DNA from: Bacillota bacterium
Lineage (GTDB): Bacteria; Bacillota; Desulfotomaculia; Desulfotomaculales; JAJYZD01
Assembly: GCA_021800315.1 (NCBI GenBank)
Contig: JAJYZD010000028.1
Location: 1 to 21,388 of the forward strand
Length of the DNA: 21,388 nucleotides
Direction of reading: 5' to 3'
Each line of letters starts with the position of its first letter. The first letter of the stretch is position 1. The translations under genes and the position numbers were made by a program. This document shows, piece after piece, positions 6,264-13,694 of this stretch. Under the pieces are notes generated by a model. The model saw nothing but the letters and a program-made list of their open reading frames with translations, had not been told where the DNA came from and did not search any database.

Positions 6264-7942
6264 TTTTTCCACCCACCTTCTCCCGGCCGGGTACCCGCCA
6301 GAGACGGGTGCCGCCGGATATAGTCGGCCAGGACGTCTTCGACCTTCCCGTCCGTCTCGATTATGGCGAGGTCCCGTTCGGCCGCCAGGTCCCGGATGCA
6401 GTGCCCGGCCGCCTGGCAGAACACGGCCCGGCAGTCGGCCAGCAGGGCCAGCTTATCCGCCAGGGAAGACCGGGCCGAACCGTCCTCGCAGTTGAAATCC
6501 CCCGCGCCCGTTTCCCGGACCCCGACCTCCCTGGCCACGCCGCCTGGCAGGTCGAACACGGCGAACCTGGTCGCCCGGCCGAAGTGGGAATCCACCATGG
6601 TTCCCTCCCGGGTAGCCACCGCTACCCTTGGGGCCGCGTGTTGCCGCTGTACCAGGCGCCAGACCGGCGCATTCAAAAGGGCGGCCGTGTCCCGGGCCAG
6701 GTTGACGAAGCCGCTAAATCCGGCAAAGGCGCTGGTTTCCTGGGGGAAGATCAGGAAGGGAATGCCCAGCTTGTGGGCCAGGTATTTTTCCCGCGTACCG
6801 CCCACCAGGAGGTCGGGGCGCCGGCGGTGCAGGAACTCGGACAACTCCAGTTCGTTGGCGTCGTCGATAAACACGGTGCCGCCCCCGGAGCAACGCCGGA
6901 CTTCCTGGTAGTCCCCCTGGCAGCCGAACTGCGAACCGGCCAGCACCATCTCCAGGCCCAGTTCCCGAAAAGCTCCGGCCATGGATCCCATGCGCGAGGC
7001 GCCGAAAAACAGGGCCACCCGCTTACCGGCGAGACTCGCGACGTAAGGAGCGGCGCTCGCCCGGGCCCCTTCCGCCTGCCCGGCGATCCATTCCGCGGCC
7101 AGGCCGAAGAAACCGGCGATTTTCTCCAGGCTGGCCGCCGTCTCCCTCAGCCCGAAAAAGGAAGCCTTCAACTGCGGCGTGCCGAACTCCCGCTCCATGG
7201 CGTCCGCCAGATTCTGTCCGGTCCGCCGGCAGTGGACCACGTTGAGGGCCGCCCGGTGGGCCCGGCCCAGGCTGGCCACGTCGGCCCGCCCGGATACGGC
7301 GCACTGCACCTTCAAGCCGAGGCGGGCGAGCAGCCTTTCGATTTCCCCCAGGTCGCCCTGGACGTCGAACTCGCCCAGAAGGTTCACCGTGCCCGCCTCG
7401 ACATCCCCGGCCTCCCGGCCGACGAAGTATTCCAGCAAGGTCGCCGCGGCGGCGTCCTGGCCCTGCCCCTGCCCCACCCCGCAAAAACCGGGGCAGGTCA
7501 CCGGGGCCACGGGAATCCCCAGCCGCACGGCGGCCTCGCGGCAGATGGCTTCAACGTACTCGCCGATCAACGCGGCGGTACACGTCACATATACCATTAC
7601 CCCGCTGGCGTCGGGGCGCAGCCGGACGGCTTCCTCAATGGACCGGGCCAGCTTGCCCCGGCCGCCGAAGATGACGTCCTGCTCGTCGAGGCAGGTGGTA
7701 AACACCTGGTAGCTCTTGCGCCTGACGGTGCCCGCGTTGTAGGCGCACCCCACCGGCCCGTGCACCAGGTGGATGACGTCCTGGACAGCCGCCAGCATCC
7801 ACCGGGCCCCGTAGAGGGCGCACGCCCGCTGGGAAACGACTCCCGGCAGGGTGGCCGTTTCGGACATTGGCAGCTCACAGGCTGCGTCCTGCAAAACCAC
7901 ATGCCCGGCCCGGTCCGGCGTTACCTCGATGGGCATCTCCAC
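6260..7942 (-). CDS. nifE: NifE-NifX fusion, FeMo-cofactor scaffold
   Basis: The 560-aa product starts at GTG 7942, after a GGGGGGA run and 30 bases from the nifK stop. Residues 1 to about 430 are a NifD/NifE-type domain: LPGVVSQRAC (Cys41), HGPVGC (Cys66), DEQDVIFGG, and TCTAALIGE (Cys121). These three cysteines match the spacing expected of NifE cluster ligands. It also carries LNVVHCRRT and the GIPFLIFPQ segment. I prefer NifE to NifN because of the LPG-SQR-C block and the position straight after nifK. From about residue 439 a second domain follows (RVAVATREGTMVDSHFGRAT...) of the NifX/NafY/NifB-C-terminal family, which binds FeMo-co or NifB-co. No NifN follows; the next gene is nifB. The fusion would join scaffold and cofactor carrier in one chain, which is inference from domain content. 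Confidence 0.88.
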   Translation of the reverse strand: MEMPIEVTPDRAGHVVLQDAACELPMSETATLPGVVSQRACALYGARWMLAAVQDVIHLVHGPVGCAYNAGTVRRKSYQVFTTCLDEQDVIFGGRGKLARSIEEAVRLRPDASGVMVYVTCTAALIGEYVEAICREAAVRLGIPVAPVTCPGFCGVGQGQGQDAAAATLLEYFVGREAGDVEAGTVNLLGEFDVQGDLGEIERLLARLGLKVQCAVSGRADVASLGRAHRAALNVVHCRRTGQNLADAMEREFGTPQLKASFFGLRETAASLEKIAGFFGLAAEWIAGQAEGARASAAPYVASLAGKRVALFFGASRMGSMAGAFRELGLEMVLAGSQFGCQGDYQEVRRCSGGGTVFIDDANELELSEFLHRRRPDLLVGGTREKYLAHKLGIPFLIFPQETSAFAGFSGFVNLARDTAALLNAPVWRLVQRQHAAPRVAVATREGTMVDSHFGRATRFAVFDLPGGVAREVGVRETGAGDFNCEDGSARSSLADKLALLADCRAVFCQAAGHCIRDLAAERDLAIIETDGKVEDVLADYIRRHPSLAGTRPGEGGWKK

Positions 7943-7972
7943 CGCGGATCCCCCCTTTATTGCGAACGTTGC

Positions 7973-9448
7973 TTACAGCTGGTGGGTCCGGTCGTCCGGG
8001 TACTGGTAACCAAGGATACTGTTGACGATGTCGGCCAGGAGAATCTCCCCGCCCCGGTAACCCACAATGGCCCGCTTCTGGTAGCCGAACCGGTCGTAGA
8101 TCGGGAAGCCGACGCGGACCAGGGGGATCTGTAACTCCTTGGCAATATCGACCGCCTTGGAATTACCGATGACCAAGTCGAGGCGGCTCAGCTTCTTTAG
8201 ATACTCCTCGAACTCGAAGAGGTCGCCGCCGTTGATCACCAGCGGGTCGCCGGTGAATTCACCCTCCTCGAAGATTTCCCGGAGGGAATGGACGAAGGTC
8301 TTGCTGACCGAACTACCGGCCAGGGCCACCGGCTCCATACCCATCTCCAGGACAAAGCGGGTCACGCTCAGCACCACGTCCGGGTCGCCCATAACGGCCA
8401 CCTTCTTCATCATGGTGTGATGGAAGGTGTCGGCCAGGGAATCCACCAGGCGGCCCCGTTCGTCCAGCAGGTCTTCCGGTACCGGTAACCCGGCAACCTC
8501 GCTCAGACCGCGGATGAAGTCGTCCGTTCCCTGAACGCCCACCGGCGTTTGCCCCACCAGGGCCCGGACGCCGTACTTGCGCTCCAGATAGCGGGCACCC
8601 GCCTGCCCGGCGTGCGGCTGCAGCGCCATCGTGGCCAGGGAGTTGGCCATATCCCGGATCTCAGTTGCGGTGGTGCCGCCCGGCGGTTCGTAAGGGAACT
8701 TCTGGGGCGGCCGCAGGGGCGCGTCAAAGGGGTCGGAGATGTCGAACAGGGTGATCCCCTCCACGCCCATATGCCGCAGGAGGTGCTTAATCTCCCGGAT
8801 ATCGCCCGGATACAGCAGTCCCGGTATGATGTTCACCTTGTGGTTTGGCCCCGTCTGCCGGGTGGCCAGGGTCTCCACAAAGGCCCTTGACGCGCGGTCG
8901 TAACCCTCGACGTGCGAACCGGCGAAGCTGGGCGTGTTGATAAGGACGATATCGACGGCGTCGGCCGCCTCCCGGCCGATCTCCTCGCGCAGTTTGGCCT
9001 TGGCCGCCTTGATGTTGCTGACCATGTCGTCGCCGATGATCTCGGAAGAACAAGTGGTGCATATGCCGATCACCTCGGGCCGGTAGCGCACCACCAGGTT
9101 GCGGATACCCTCGATGAGGTTGCGGCGGCCGCCGAACACGGCCGCGTCCTCGTGAAAAGAGGCCGTGGCGATGGTTGCCGGCTCCTTGAACACCCGGGAA
9201 AAGGTGTACCGCACGTAGGTGGTGCAGCCCTGGGCGCCCTGTACGAACGGGATGCCCTTGTGCAGCCCCATGGTGGCCCACATGGCACCCAGAGGCATAC
9301 AGGTGCGGTTGGGGTTGACCACCACCGCCCGGGCGCCCGACGGTATCAGGTCAGCCGGCCGTTCCGCATATTCCGGCGTGCACGTATATTTTTCGATCTT
9401 CAGTTGGTCATAAGGGATACCTTCTACGGGAATCTCACTCAGCCGCAT
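7973..9448 (-). CDS. nifK: Nitrogenase MoFe protein beta subunit NifK
   Basis: NifK pairs with NifD in the MoFe protein and carries half of each P-cluster. ATG 9448 overlaps the nifD end by 14 bases, indicating translational coupling. Expected P-cluster ligands are visible: Cys50 in NPNRTCMPLGAM, Cys75 in GAQGCTTYVR, Cys133 in TTCSSEIIGDD and Ser174 in NTPSFAGSHVEGYD. The 25- and 58-residue spacings are the same as in Azotobacter NifK. At 491 aa it is somewhat shorter at the N-terminus than proteobacterial NifK (about 520), as in clostridial and archaeal forms. The frame is intact throughout. Confidence 0.96.
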   Translation of the reverse strand: MRLSEIPVEGIPYDQLKIEKYTCTPEYAERPADLIPSGARAVVVNPNRTCMPLGAMWATMGLHKGIPFVQGAQGCTTYVRYTFSRVFKEPATIATASFHEDAAVFGGRRNLIEGIRNLVVRYRPEVIGICTTCSSEIIGDDMVSNIKAAKAKLREEIGREAADAVDIVLINTPSFAGSHVEGYDRASRAFVETLATRQTGPNHKVNIIPGLLYPGDIREIKHLLRHMGVEGITLFDISDPFDAPLRPPQKFPYEPPGGTTATEIRDMANSLATMALQPHAGQAGARYLERKYGVRALVGQTPVGVQGTDDFIRGLSEVAGLPVPEDLLDERGRLVDSLADTFHHTMMKKVAVMGDPDVVLSVTRFVLEMGMEPVALAGSSVSKTFVHSLREIFEEGEFTGDPLVINGGDLFEFEEYLKKLSRLDLVIGNSKAVDIAKELQIPLVRVGFPIYDRFGYQKRAIVGYRGGEILLADIVNSILGYQYPDDRTHQL

Positions 9449-10883
9449 CGGTCGTCTCCCCTCCTCCGTTTAGGCCCCACTGGAACTTCCAAACCGGCGC
9501 ATAGATACCCTGGTAGAGATCGCGGGCGAAGTTGACCATGCCGGCAAACCCGGCATACGGACCTTTTTCATAGGAATGGGAGTTGACCGTGGGTACTCCC
9601 AGCTTGCGCCCCAGGTGTTTTTCCTTCATCCCGCACAGGAACAGGTCCGGCTTGGTGTCCAGCAGCATCTCCTCGATTTCGAACTCGTTGGGGGCGTCGA
9701 TAACCAGCATGCCCTTGCCCGCCTTGGCGTTGATCTTCTCGTAATCGTCGGCGTGGGCGAAGGTGCACAGGCCCGCCACCACCGTCATGCCCAGTTCCTC
9801 CATCAGCTTGATCCAGTGCCAGACCCGCGGGCCTCCCACGTAGATAGCCACCTTTTTCCCCTGCAGCTTTTCCCGGTAAAAGGCTATGCTCTTTTCGATC
9901 CGCGCCATTTCCCCGGTAATGATCTGCTCGGCCCGCTCTTCCAGACCGAAGAACCTCGCCGCCTCCCGCAGGGCCTTGGAGGTCTGGTGAATACCGTAGA
10001 GCGAGCAACGGATAAAAGGCACGCCGTTGCCTTCCTTTTCCATCTCCGCGATGTACTCCGCGGAACGCTGGCAGTGAACGATATTCAGCTTGACATCGGG
10101 CATCTTGACGAGGTTTTCGATACGTTCGTTGCCGGAAAAGACGGATACGATACGCAGGCCGAGTTGTTCAAAAAGCGGGCGGGTCACCTTCAGGTCCCAG
10201 TCCATGTTGTACTCCCCGACCAGGCAGACGTCGTAGGGAGTCTTTTCTTCCTCCCGCATTTTCAGCTCCGGACGACGCTCCCTGAGTTCCGTGACCTGGC
10301 GGTAGAACTGGGTGTTGAAGTCGTGGTGGCCCTTCGACTGGCTCACCCCGGAACAACCCGGCGACTGGGCGGCAAAAACCAGGATACCGGTTTCTTTCTC
10401 CACCTTGCGGGCCACCGCCTGGACATCGTCGCCGATCAGGCCGGTGGTACAGGTGGTGAAGATGATCAGCCCCTTAGCCTCAGGGAACAGGCGGATCGCC
10501 TCCAGACAGGCCCGTTCCAGTTTTTTCATTCCGCCGAAAACCACGTCCTTCTCCTGCATGTCGCTGGTAACGCAGAAGCGCCGGTTGAAGGCCACGTTGG
10601 TCAGGCGGTCCTTGGTCGCCCAGGCGTACTGGTCGGACAGGTGCCGCCGGGTGCCCCATGTATACCAGGCACAGCCCACCGGCGAATGCACCATGGCGAT
10701 GATATCGGTGATGGGGCCCCCGATCACGCCCCGTGCTCCGGCAAACGCGCAGCCCCTTTCGGTCATGTCGCCGGGCAGGGTGGCGATATTGCAGCTCGGG
10801 ATAACCGGCTCTTCCCCGGTTACATACATGTGCTTATCCCGTTCGGGAATGCACTCGTTGCACTTCATCCTGACGAGGGACAT
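9435..10883 (-). CDS. nifD: Nitrogenase MoFe protein alpha subunit NifD
   Basis: NifD holds FeMo-cofactor, the site of N2 reduction. ATG 10883 is chosen because AAGGAGG (10890-10896) sits six bases upstream. The longer open frame has no family homology. P-cluster cysteines are Cys45 (TERGCAFAGAR), Cys71 (SPVGCAWYTWGTRR) and Cys145 (TTCTTGLIGDD). The cofactor-pocket QSPGCSGVSQSKGHH carries the equivalents of Gln191 and His195 of Azotobacter. VPFIRCSLYG follows the LNIVHCQRS segment with the FeMo-co cysteine, and NSHSYEKGPY holds the homocitrate-proximal His ligand. By ungapped comparison the residue matching Azotobacter Arg96 reads Trp here (WYTWG). I have not checked how common this is in this clade. 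All catalytic ligands are present, so the 482-aa protein should be functional. Confidence 0.96.
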   Translation of the reverse strand: MSLVRMKCNECIPERDKHMYVTGEEPVIPSCNIATLPGDMTERGCAFAGARGVIGGPITDIIAMVHSPVGCAWYTWGTRRHLSDQYAWATKDRLTNVAFNRRFCVTSDMQEKDVVFGGMKKLERACLEAIRLFPEAKGLIIFTTCTTGLIGDDVQAVARKVEKETGILVFAAQSPGCSGVSQSKGHHDFNTQFYRQVTELRERRPELKMREEEKTPYDVCLVGEYNMDWDLKVTRPLFEQLGLRIVSVFSGNERIENLVKMPDVKLNIVHCQRSAEYIAEMEKEGNGVPFIRCSLYGIHQTSKALREAARFFGLEERAEQIITGEMARIEKSIAFYREKLQGKKVAIYVGGPRVWHWIKLMEELGMTVVAGLCTFAHADDYEKINAKAGKGMLVIDAPNEFEIEEMLLDTKPDLFLCGMKEKHLGRKLGVPTVNSHSYEKGPYAGFAGMVNFARDLYQGIYAPVWKFQWGLNGGGETTDAAE

Positions 10884-10896
10884 GGTCAACCTCCTT

Positions 10897-11253
10897 CTAT
10901 ACCGCGCCTGTCTCACCCGTCCGCACCCGGACAACCTCCGTGACCGGGCAGACGAAGATGCGTCCGTCCCCGATCTGACCGGTGCGGTTGATCCTGGTGA
11001 TGACCGCCACCACCAGGGGAGCGTCTTCGTCGTTGACCGCCAGGTAAACCATGCGCTTGGGCACGTATTTCATCCCGCCGTCCGGCGTTTTTTCCTGGAC
11101 CACACCGGGAAAGGCCACTTCCCCCTGGATGCCCTTTTGCTTGCCCCGTCCGGTGACCTTCCAGGCGGTCATCCCCGGAAAGCCCAGAACCCCCAGGGCT
11201 TCCTTGGTGGCGTTGATCTTGTTCGGCCGGATGATGGCGTAAATCTCCTTCAC
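10897..11253 (-). CDS. nifI2: NifI2, PII-like nitrogenase regulator
   Basis: NifI2 is a GlnB-family protein. With NifI1 it binds the MoFe protein and blocks it when ammonium is available and 2-oxoglutarate is low. Residues such as KEIYAIIRPNKINATKEAL, TGRGKQKG and DGRIFVCPV are the family signature. The T-loop region (GEVAFPGVVQEKTPDGGMKYVPKRM) is longer than in NifI1, as expected. The start at GTG 11253 aligns best with the family; GTG 11262 would add three residues and neither has a strong Shine-Dalgarno sequence. It lies 12 bases after nifI1 and 13 bases before nifD. The nifH-I1-I2-D order is characteristic of methanogens and anaerobic Firmicutes. Confidence 0.92.
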   Translation of the reverse strand: MKEIYAIIRPNKINATKEALGVLGFPGMTAWKVTGRGKQKGIQGEVAFPGVVQEKTPDGGMKYVPKRMVYLAVNDEDAPLVVAVITRINRTGQIGDGRIFVCPVTEVVRVRTGETGAV

Positions 11254-11265
11254 TGCCCCCACCCC

Positions 11266-11583
11266 CTATAGCCCGCTGGATCCGGTACGTACGGTATAGG
11301 CTTCCTCCACCGGGGTCACGAAGATCTTGCCGTCGCCGAAATTCCCCGTATAGGCCGTCTTTTTTACGATCTCGACCACCGTGGCCACCTGGTCGTCCTC
11401 GGTAACCAGCAGGAACATCACCTTGGGCAGTTCGTCGTAGTAGACCGAGCCGACATGAATGCCCTTCTGCTTGCCCCGGCCTACCACGTCGATCTTGGTC
11501 AGGGCGTTGATCCCGGCCCCGGCCAACGCGTCGGCCACTTCCTCGTTCTTGTCCGGCCTTACAATCGCGCGGATCATTTTCAT
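11266..11583 (-). CDS. nifI1: NifI1, PII-like nitrogenase regulator
   Basis: At 105 aa this is the first of the two PII-like proteins that control MoFe activity by direct binding. MKMIRAIVRPDKNEEVADAL, the GRGKQKGIHVGSVYYDELPK T-loop segment and GDGKIFVTPVEEAYTVRTG are typical of NifI1. ATG 11583 has AAGGAGGA closely upstream. The gene follows nifH by 34 bases within the same transcription unit. It differs from ordinary GlnB by lacking the uridylylation-type T-loop tyrosine context. Confidence 0.93.
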   Translation of the reverse strand: MKMIRAIVRPDKNEEVADALAGAGINALTKIDVVGRGKQKGIHVGSVYYDELPKVMFLLVTEDDQVATVVEIVKKTAYTGNFGDGKIFVTPVEEAYTVRTGSSGL

Positions 11584-11617
11584 CGGTCGATCCTCCTTGT
11601 CCTTCTTCTACGGTTTT

Positions 11618-12451
11618 TCAATCCAGCAGCCCGTACTTAACGACCAGGTTCTCCAACTCATCCATGCTCATCGGTTGGGGAATAACCAGGTTTTCCCCGT
11701 CGGTATCGAGGATGCGCGAAGCCAATTCCCTGTAGGCTCCGGCCTGTCCGGACGTCTCGTCGAACTCGGCGACGGTCTTCCGGTTGAATTCCGCCTTTTG
11801 GACGATGTTGTCCCGCGGGACGAACATGATCATCCGGGTACCCAGTTGGTCGCAGAAATCACGCAGCAGTTCCTTTTCCCCATCCACGTTGCGGCTGTTG
11901 CAGATGATACCGCCCAGGCGCACCCCGCTCTGTTCGGCGTACTTGACCATACCGCGGCAGATGTTGTTGGCCGCGTACAGCGCCATCATTTCCCCGGAGG
12001 CCACGATGTAGATCTCCTGGGCCTTGCCCTCCCGCACCGGCATGGCGAACCCGCCGCAAACCACGTCGCCCAGGACGTCGAAGAAGATTATGTCCAGTTC
12101 CGGCGAGTAGCCGCCCAACTCCTCCATCAGGTTGATGGCCGTGATCACTCCCCGGCCGGCGCAACCCACCCCGGGCTCCGGACCGCCCGACTCCACGCAG
12201 CGGATCCCGCCGTAGCCGGTCTGGCAGACCCGGCCCAGGGTAACGGCATCCTCACCCTGTTCCCGCAAGGTATCCAGCACGGTAACCTGCATCTTGCCGC
12301 CCAGGATCAGCCGCGTCGAGTCGGCCTTGGGGTCGCAGCCGTGGATCATCACCTTCTGATCGAAAAAGTGACTCAGCGCCGCCGCCGTGTTCTGGGTGGT
12401 GGTGGATTTGCCGATACCGCCCTTCCCGTAGATAGCAATCTTCCTGGTCAT
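11618..12451 (-). CDS. nifH: Nitrogenase iron protein NifH
   Basis: NifH is the homodimeric ATP-dependent reductase of nitrogenase and also acts in cofactor maturation. ATG 12451 is used because GGGGAGGAG lies about eight bases upstream and the protein then begins MTRKIAIYGKGGIGKST. The longer open frame adds unrelated residues. The 277-aa product has the P-loop (residues 9-17), the [4Fe-4S] ligands Cys97 (VGCAGRG) and Cys132 (GDVVCGGFAMP), Arg100 (the ADP-ribosylation position) and switch region DPKADSTRL. It is the first gene of the operon, behind a leader of about 315 nt with a promoter at 12772-12800. Confidence 0.97.
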   Translation of the reverse strand: MTRKIAIYGKGGIGKSTTTQNTAAALSHFFDQKVMIHGCDPKADSTRLILGGKMQVTVLDTLREQGEDAVTLGRVCQTGYGGIRCVESGGPEPGVGCAGRGVITAINLMEELGGYSPELDIIFFDVLGDVVCGGFAMPVREGKAQEIYIVASGEMMALYAANNICRGMVKYAEQSGVRLGGIICNSRNVDGEKELLRDFCDQLGTRMIMFVPRDNIVQKAEFNRKTVAEFDETSGQAGAYRELASRILDTDGENLVIPQPMSMDELENLVVKYGLLD

Positions 12452-12484
12452 AACTGCACTCCTCCCCTGATTTGGAAATACAAA

Positions 12485-12522
12485 GGCCCCGGAGAGAAAG
12501 GTCACGCCCTTCCCCCGGGGCC
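12485..12522 (-). promoter_or_regulatory. Second leader hairpin next to nifH
   Basis: Read towards nifH, GGCCCCGG (12515-12522) pairs with CCGGGGCC (12485-12492). TTTGTATTTCC follows, and the nifH ribosome-binding site comes soon after. It resembles a weak terminator or an RNA-stability element in front of nifH. A perfect 16-base palindrome, TCTGCCGCGCGGCAGA (12577-12592), lies further upstream in the same leader. Confidence 0.4.
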
Positions 12523-12612
12523 ACGGTGCCCGCTTTCTTACGCCGGTGTCTTGCGCCCGGGAAACACCCCGGGAAATCTGCCGCGCGGCAGAAACGGCCT
12601 CAACGCCGGCTC

Positions 12613-12657
12613 AAAAAGGCGCCTCTCCCGGACCGGAAGTCAGGGAAAAGCGCCTTT
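12613..12657 (-). terminator. Strong intrinsic terminator inside the nifH leader (attenuator)
   Basis: Between promoter and nifH, on the nif-coding strand, AAAGGCGCTTTTCCC (12643-12657) pairs with GGGAGAGGCGCCTTT (12615-12629). The stem is 15 bp with only two G-U pairs, the loop is 13 bases, and the T-run is five long (12613-12617). It lies about 110-150 nt after the predicted start of transcription and about 160 nt before the nifH ATG. A terminator in this place implies that readthrough into the operon is regulated. The nearest alternative, termination of an unrelated upstream transcript, is unlikely because the promoter is immediately upstream and no gene lies between. Confidence 0.75.
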
Positions 12658-12663
12658 GCCTCA

Positions 12664-12679
12664 TTTCCTCCGTTGGAAA
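12664..12679 (-). promoter_or_regulatory. Hexaloop hairpin just before the attenuator
   Basis: TTTCC (12675-12679) and GGAAA (12664-12668) form a stem with a six-base loop AACGGA, which has A at position 1 and G at position 4. That is the loop signature reported for RNA targets of ANTAR-domain antiterminators. Its GGAAA arm is also complementary to the TTTCC within the terminator 5' arm, so the two structures could compete. Two further hexaloop hairpins lie upstream: 12709-12722 (loop ATGATT, extended by an outer stem to 12698-12730) and 12731-12748 (loop AAACAG). They share A1 but not G4. Confidence 0.4.
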
Positions 12680-12771
12680 ACTTCCCGCTAAACACAAAAG
12701 CCCTTTGCCGGGAATCATCCCGAAAGGCTTCATTGCCTGTTTGCAACGGCGTTGTATCTGCGACTGGCAGG

Positions 12772-12800
12772 ATTATAACCGGAGAGAGGCATGATGTCAA
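12772..12800 (-). promoter_or_regulatory. Perfect sigma-A promoter of the nif operon
   Basis: On the minus strand TTGACA (12795-12800), a 17-base spacer and TATAAT (12772-12777) match the housekeeping consensus at every position. No sigma-54 type GG/GC pair was seen. With so strong a core promoter, control would have to come from a repressor or from the downstream attenuator. Confidence 0.85.
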
Positions 12801-12935
12801 TACCTTTGCCCCATATTCAGACTTTTCCGTCCCAAACAGGACGCGGCCTTAAGGTACCGGGACAACCGTACATTGCCCGCAGCGCTCTTTTCGGCTAAGG
12901 TGGATGGGGAAAACCACCGCAAAGGAGAATCGCCC

Positions 12936-13361
12936 GTGTGGAAGAAATTCAAAGAGTTCGCGGTCAAGGGCAACGTGATCGACATGGCCGTGGGCATCAT
13001 CGGCGCCGCCTTCGGCCGGATCGTCACCTCGCCGGTCAACGATCTCATCATGCCGCCCATCGGCCTCGTGCTGGGCAAAGTGGACTTCTCCAACCTTTAC
13101 GTCAACCTGTCCGGCCGGCATTATCCCTCCCTGGCGGCGGCCAAGGCCGCCGGTGCGCCCACCATCAACTACGGTCTGTTCCTCAACAACGTGATCGATT
13201 TCCTGATCGTTTCCTTCGTCATCTTCCTGGTCATCCGCCAGATCAACCGGTTCGGCCGCCCCGTGCCGCCGGCCACCCGGGAATGCCCTTTTTGTTGCTC
13301 GACCATCCCCGTAAAAGCCGTCCGCGGTCCCAACTGCACCTCCGACCTGCAAGCGTCCTGA
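12936..13361 (+). CDS. mscL: Large-conductance mechanosensitive channel MscL
   Basis: MscL is the homopentameric inner-membrane emergency release channel. GTG 12936 follows AAAGGAGA and gives MWKKFKEFAVKGNVIDMAVG, aligning with the family N-terminus. TM1 is residues 14-45, the periplasmic loop follows with LSGRHYPSLAAAKAAG, and TM2 is INYGLFLNNVIDFLIVSFVIFLVI. A cytoplasmic tail completes the 141 aa. There are two oddities. TM1 reads DMAVGIIGAAFG, one residue shorter than the DLAVGVIIGAAFG type around the pore constriction. In the C-terminal zinc-ribbon-like tail, the usual C-x-x-C...C-x-x-C reads CPFC...RGPNC, so the third cysteine has become glycine. Otherwise the gene looks intact. It is transcribed divergently from the nif operon. 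Confidence 0.9.
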   Translation: MWKKFKEFAVKGNVIDMAVGIIGAAFGRIVTSPVNDLIMPPIGLVLGKVDFSNLYVNLSGRHYPSLAAAKAAGAPTINYGLFLNNVIDFLIVSFVIFLVIRQINRFGRPVPPATRECPFCCSTIPVKAVRGPNCTSDLQAS

Positions 13362-13433
13362 TTTTTCGGACCGGATTCAAGGAACACCGGGTTTACCCCG
13401 GGCTTAGAAAGATACGAAGGGGGGTAACGGCCC

Positions 13434-13620
13434 ATGATTTACGGACGCGGCTATCGTTTCGACCACAACGGCTGGATCTATCTGCACGTCGAGGGTGAGC
13501 CGTATGACCGGGGGTTCCAGCACGGCTACCTGGCGCGCCGGAACTGCAAAGGGCCCTGGGAGGCCTGGACTATCTCACCAAATTGCCGCGCGGATGCCCC
13601 TGGATTTATCCATGGGGACG
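13434..13620 (+). pseudogene. N-terminal fragment of a C45/acyltransferase-like hydrolase
   Basis: ATG 13434 follows AAGGGGGG and encodes GYRFDHNGWIYLHVEGEP followed by YDRGFQHGYLAR. This is the typical opening of the autoproteolytic C45-type acyltransferase/phospholipase-B-like hydrolases. Near 13545 homology continues in another frame (LQRALGGLDYLTKL). It is lost by about 13600, where GC hairpins begin. The predicted frame to 13781 is therefore mostly non-homologous filler. The catalytic N-terminal Cys and the rest of a normal protein of more than 350 aa are absent. The family assignment rests on the first 40 residues only. Confidence 0.5.
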
Positions 13621-13645
13621 AATCACGGCGCATCCCCTTTCGATT

Positions 13646-13694
13646 CCCCCCGCGAGGGGGAGGGGGCTTGCGCCCCCCTAGCCCCGTAAGGGGC
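13646..13694. repeat. Array of three GC hairpins with tetraloops
   Basis: Three short perfect stems follow one another. CCCCC-GCGA-GGGGG (13647-13660) comes first, then GGGGGC-TTGC-GCCCCC (13662-13677), then GCCCC-GTAA-GGGGC (13681-13694). Two are closed by GNRA-type tetraloops (GCGA, GTAA). The array lies inside the broken hydrolase gene. The rest of the gap to 13868 shows only a short frame ending YPKCDDLPNVAWFNPTYS, of unknown origin, and repeated CCAACGT words. Confidence 0.5.

Noticed and set aside
6260..7942. Calling the gene nifN or a NifN-NifB fusion
   Set aside because: NifE-type cysteine spacing, the LPG-SQR-C block, and a separate complete nifB downstream. The C-terminal domain is NifX-like, not radical SAM.
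6251..8134. 627-codon plus-strand frame
   Set aside because: It is exactly antisense to nifE-nifX. The sequence is Pro/Gly/Arg/His-rich without any domain, typical of a shadow frame.
9576..10943. Long plus-strand frame opposite nifD
   Set aside because: Shadow of nifD; no family resemblance and no ribosome-binding site that would favour it.
11459..12691. Long plus-strand frame opposite nifI1/nifH and the leader
   Set aside because: Antisense to nifH with clear NifH motifs on the other strand.
12795..12936. Rightward promoter for mscL
   Set aside because: Only weak matches (for example TTGCCC near 12808) without a properly spaced -10.
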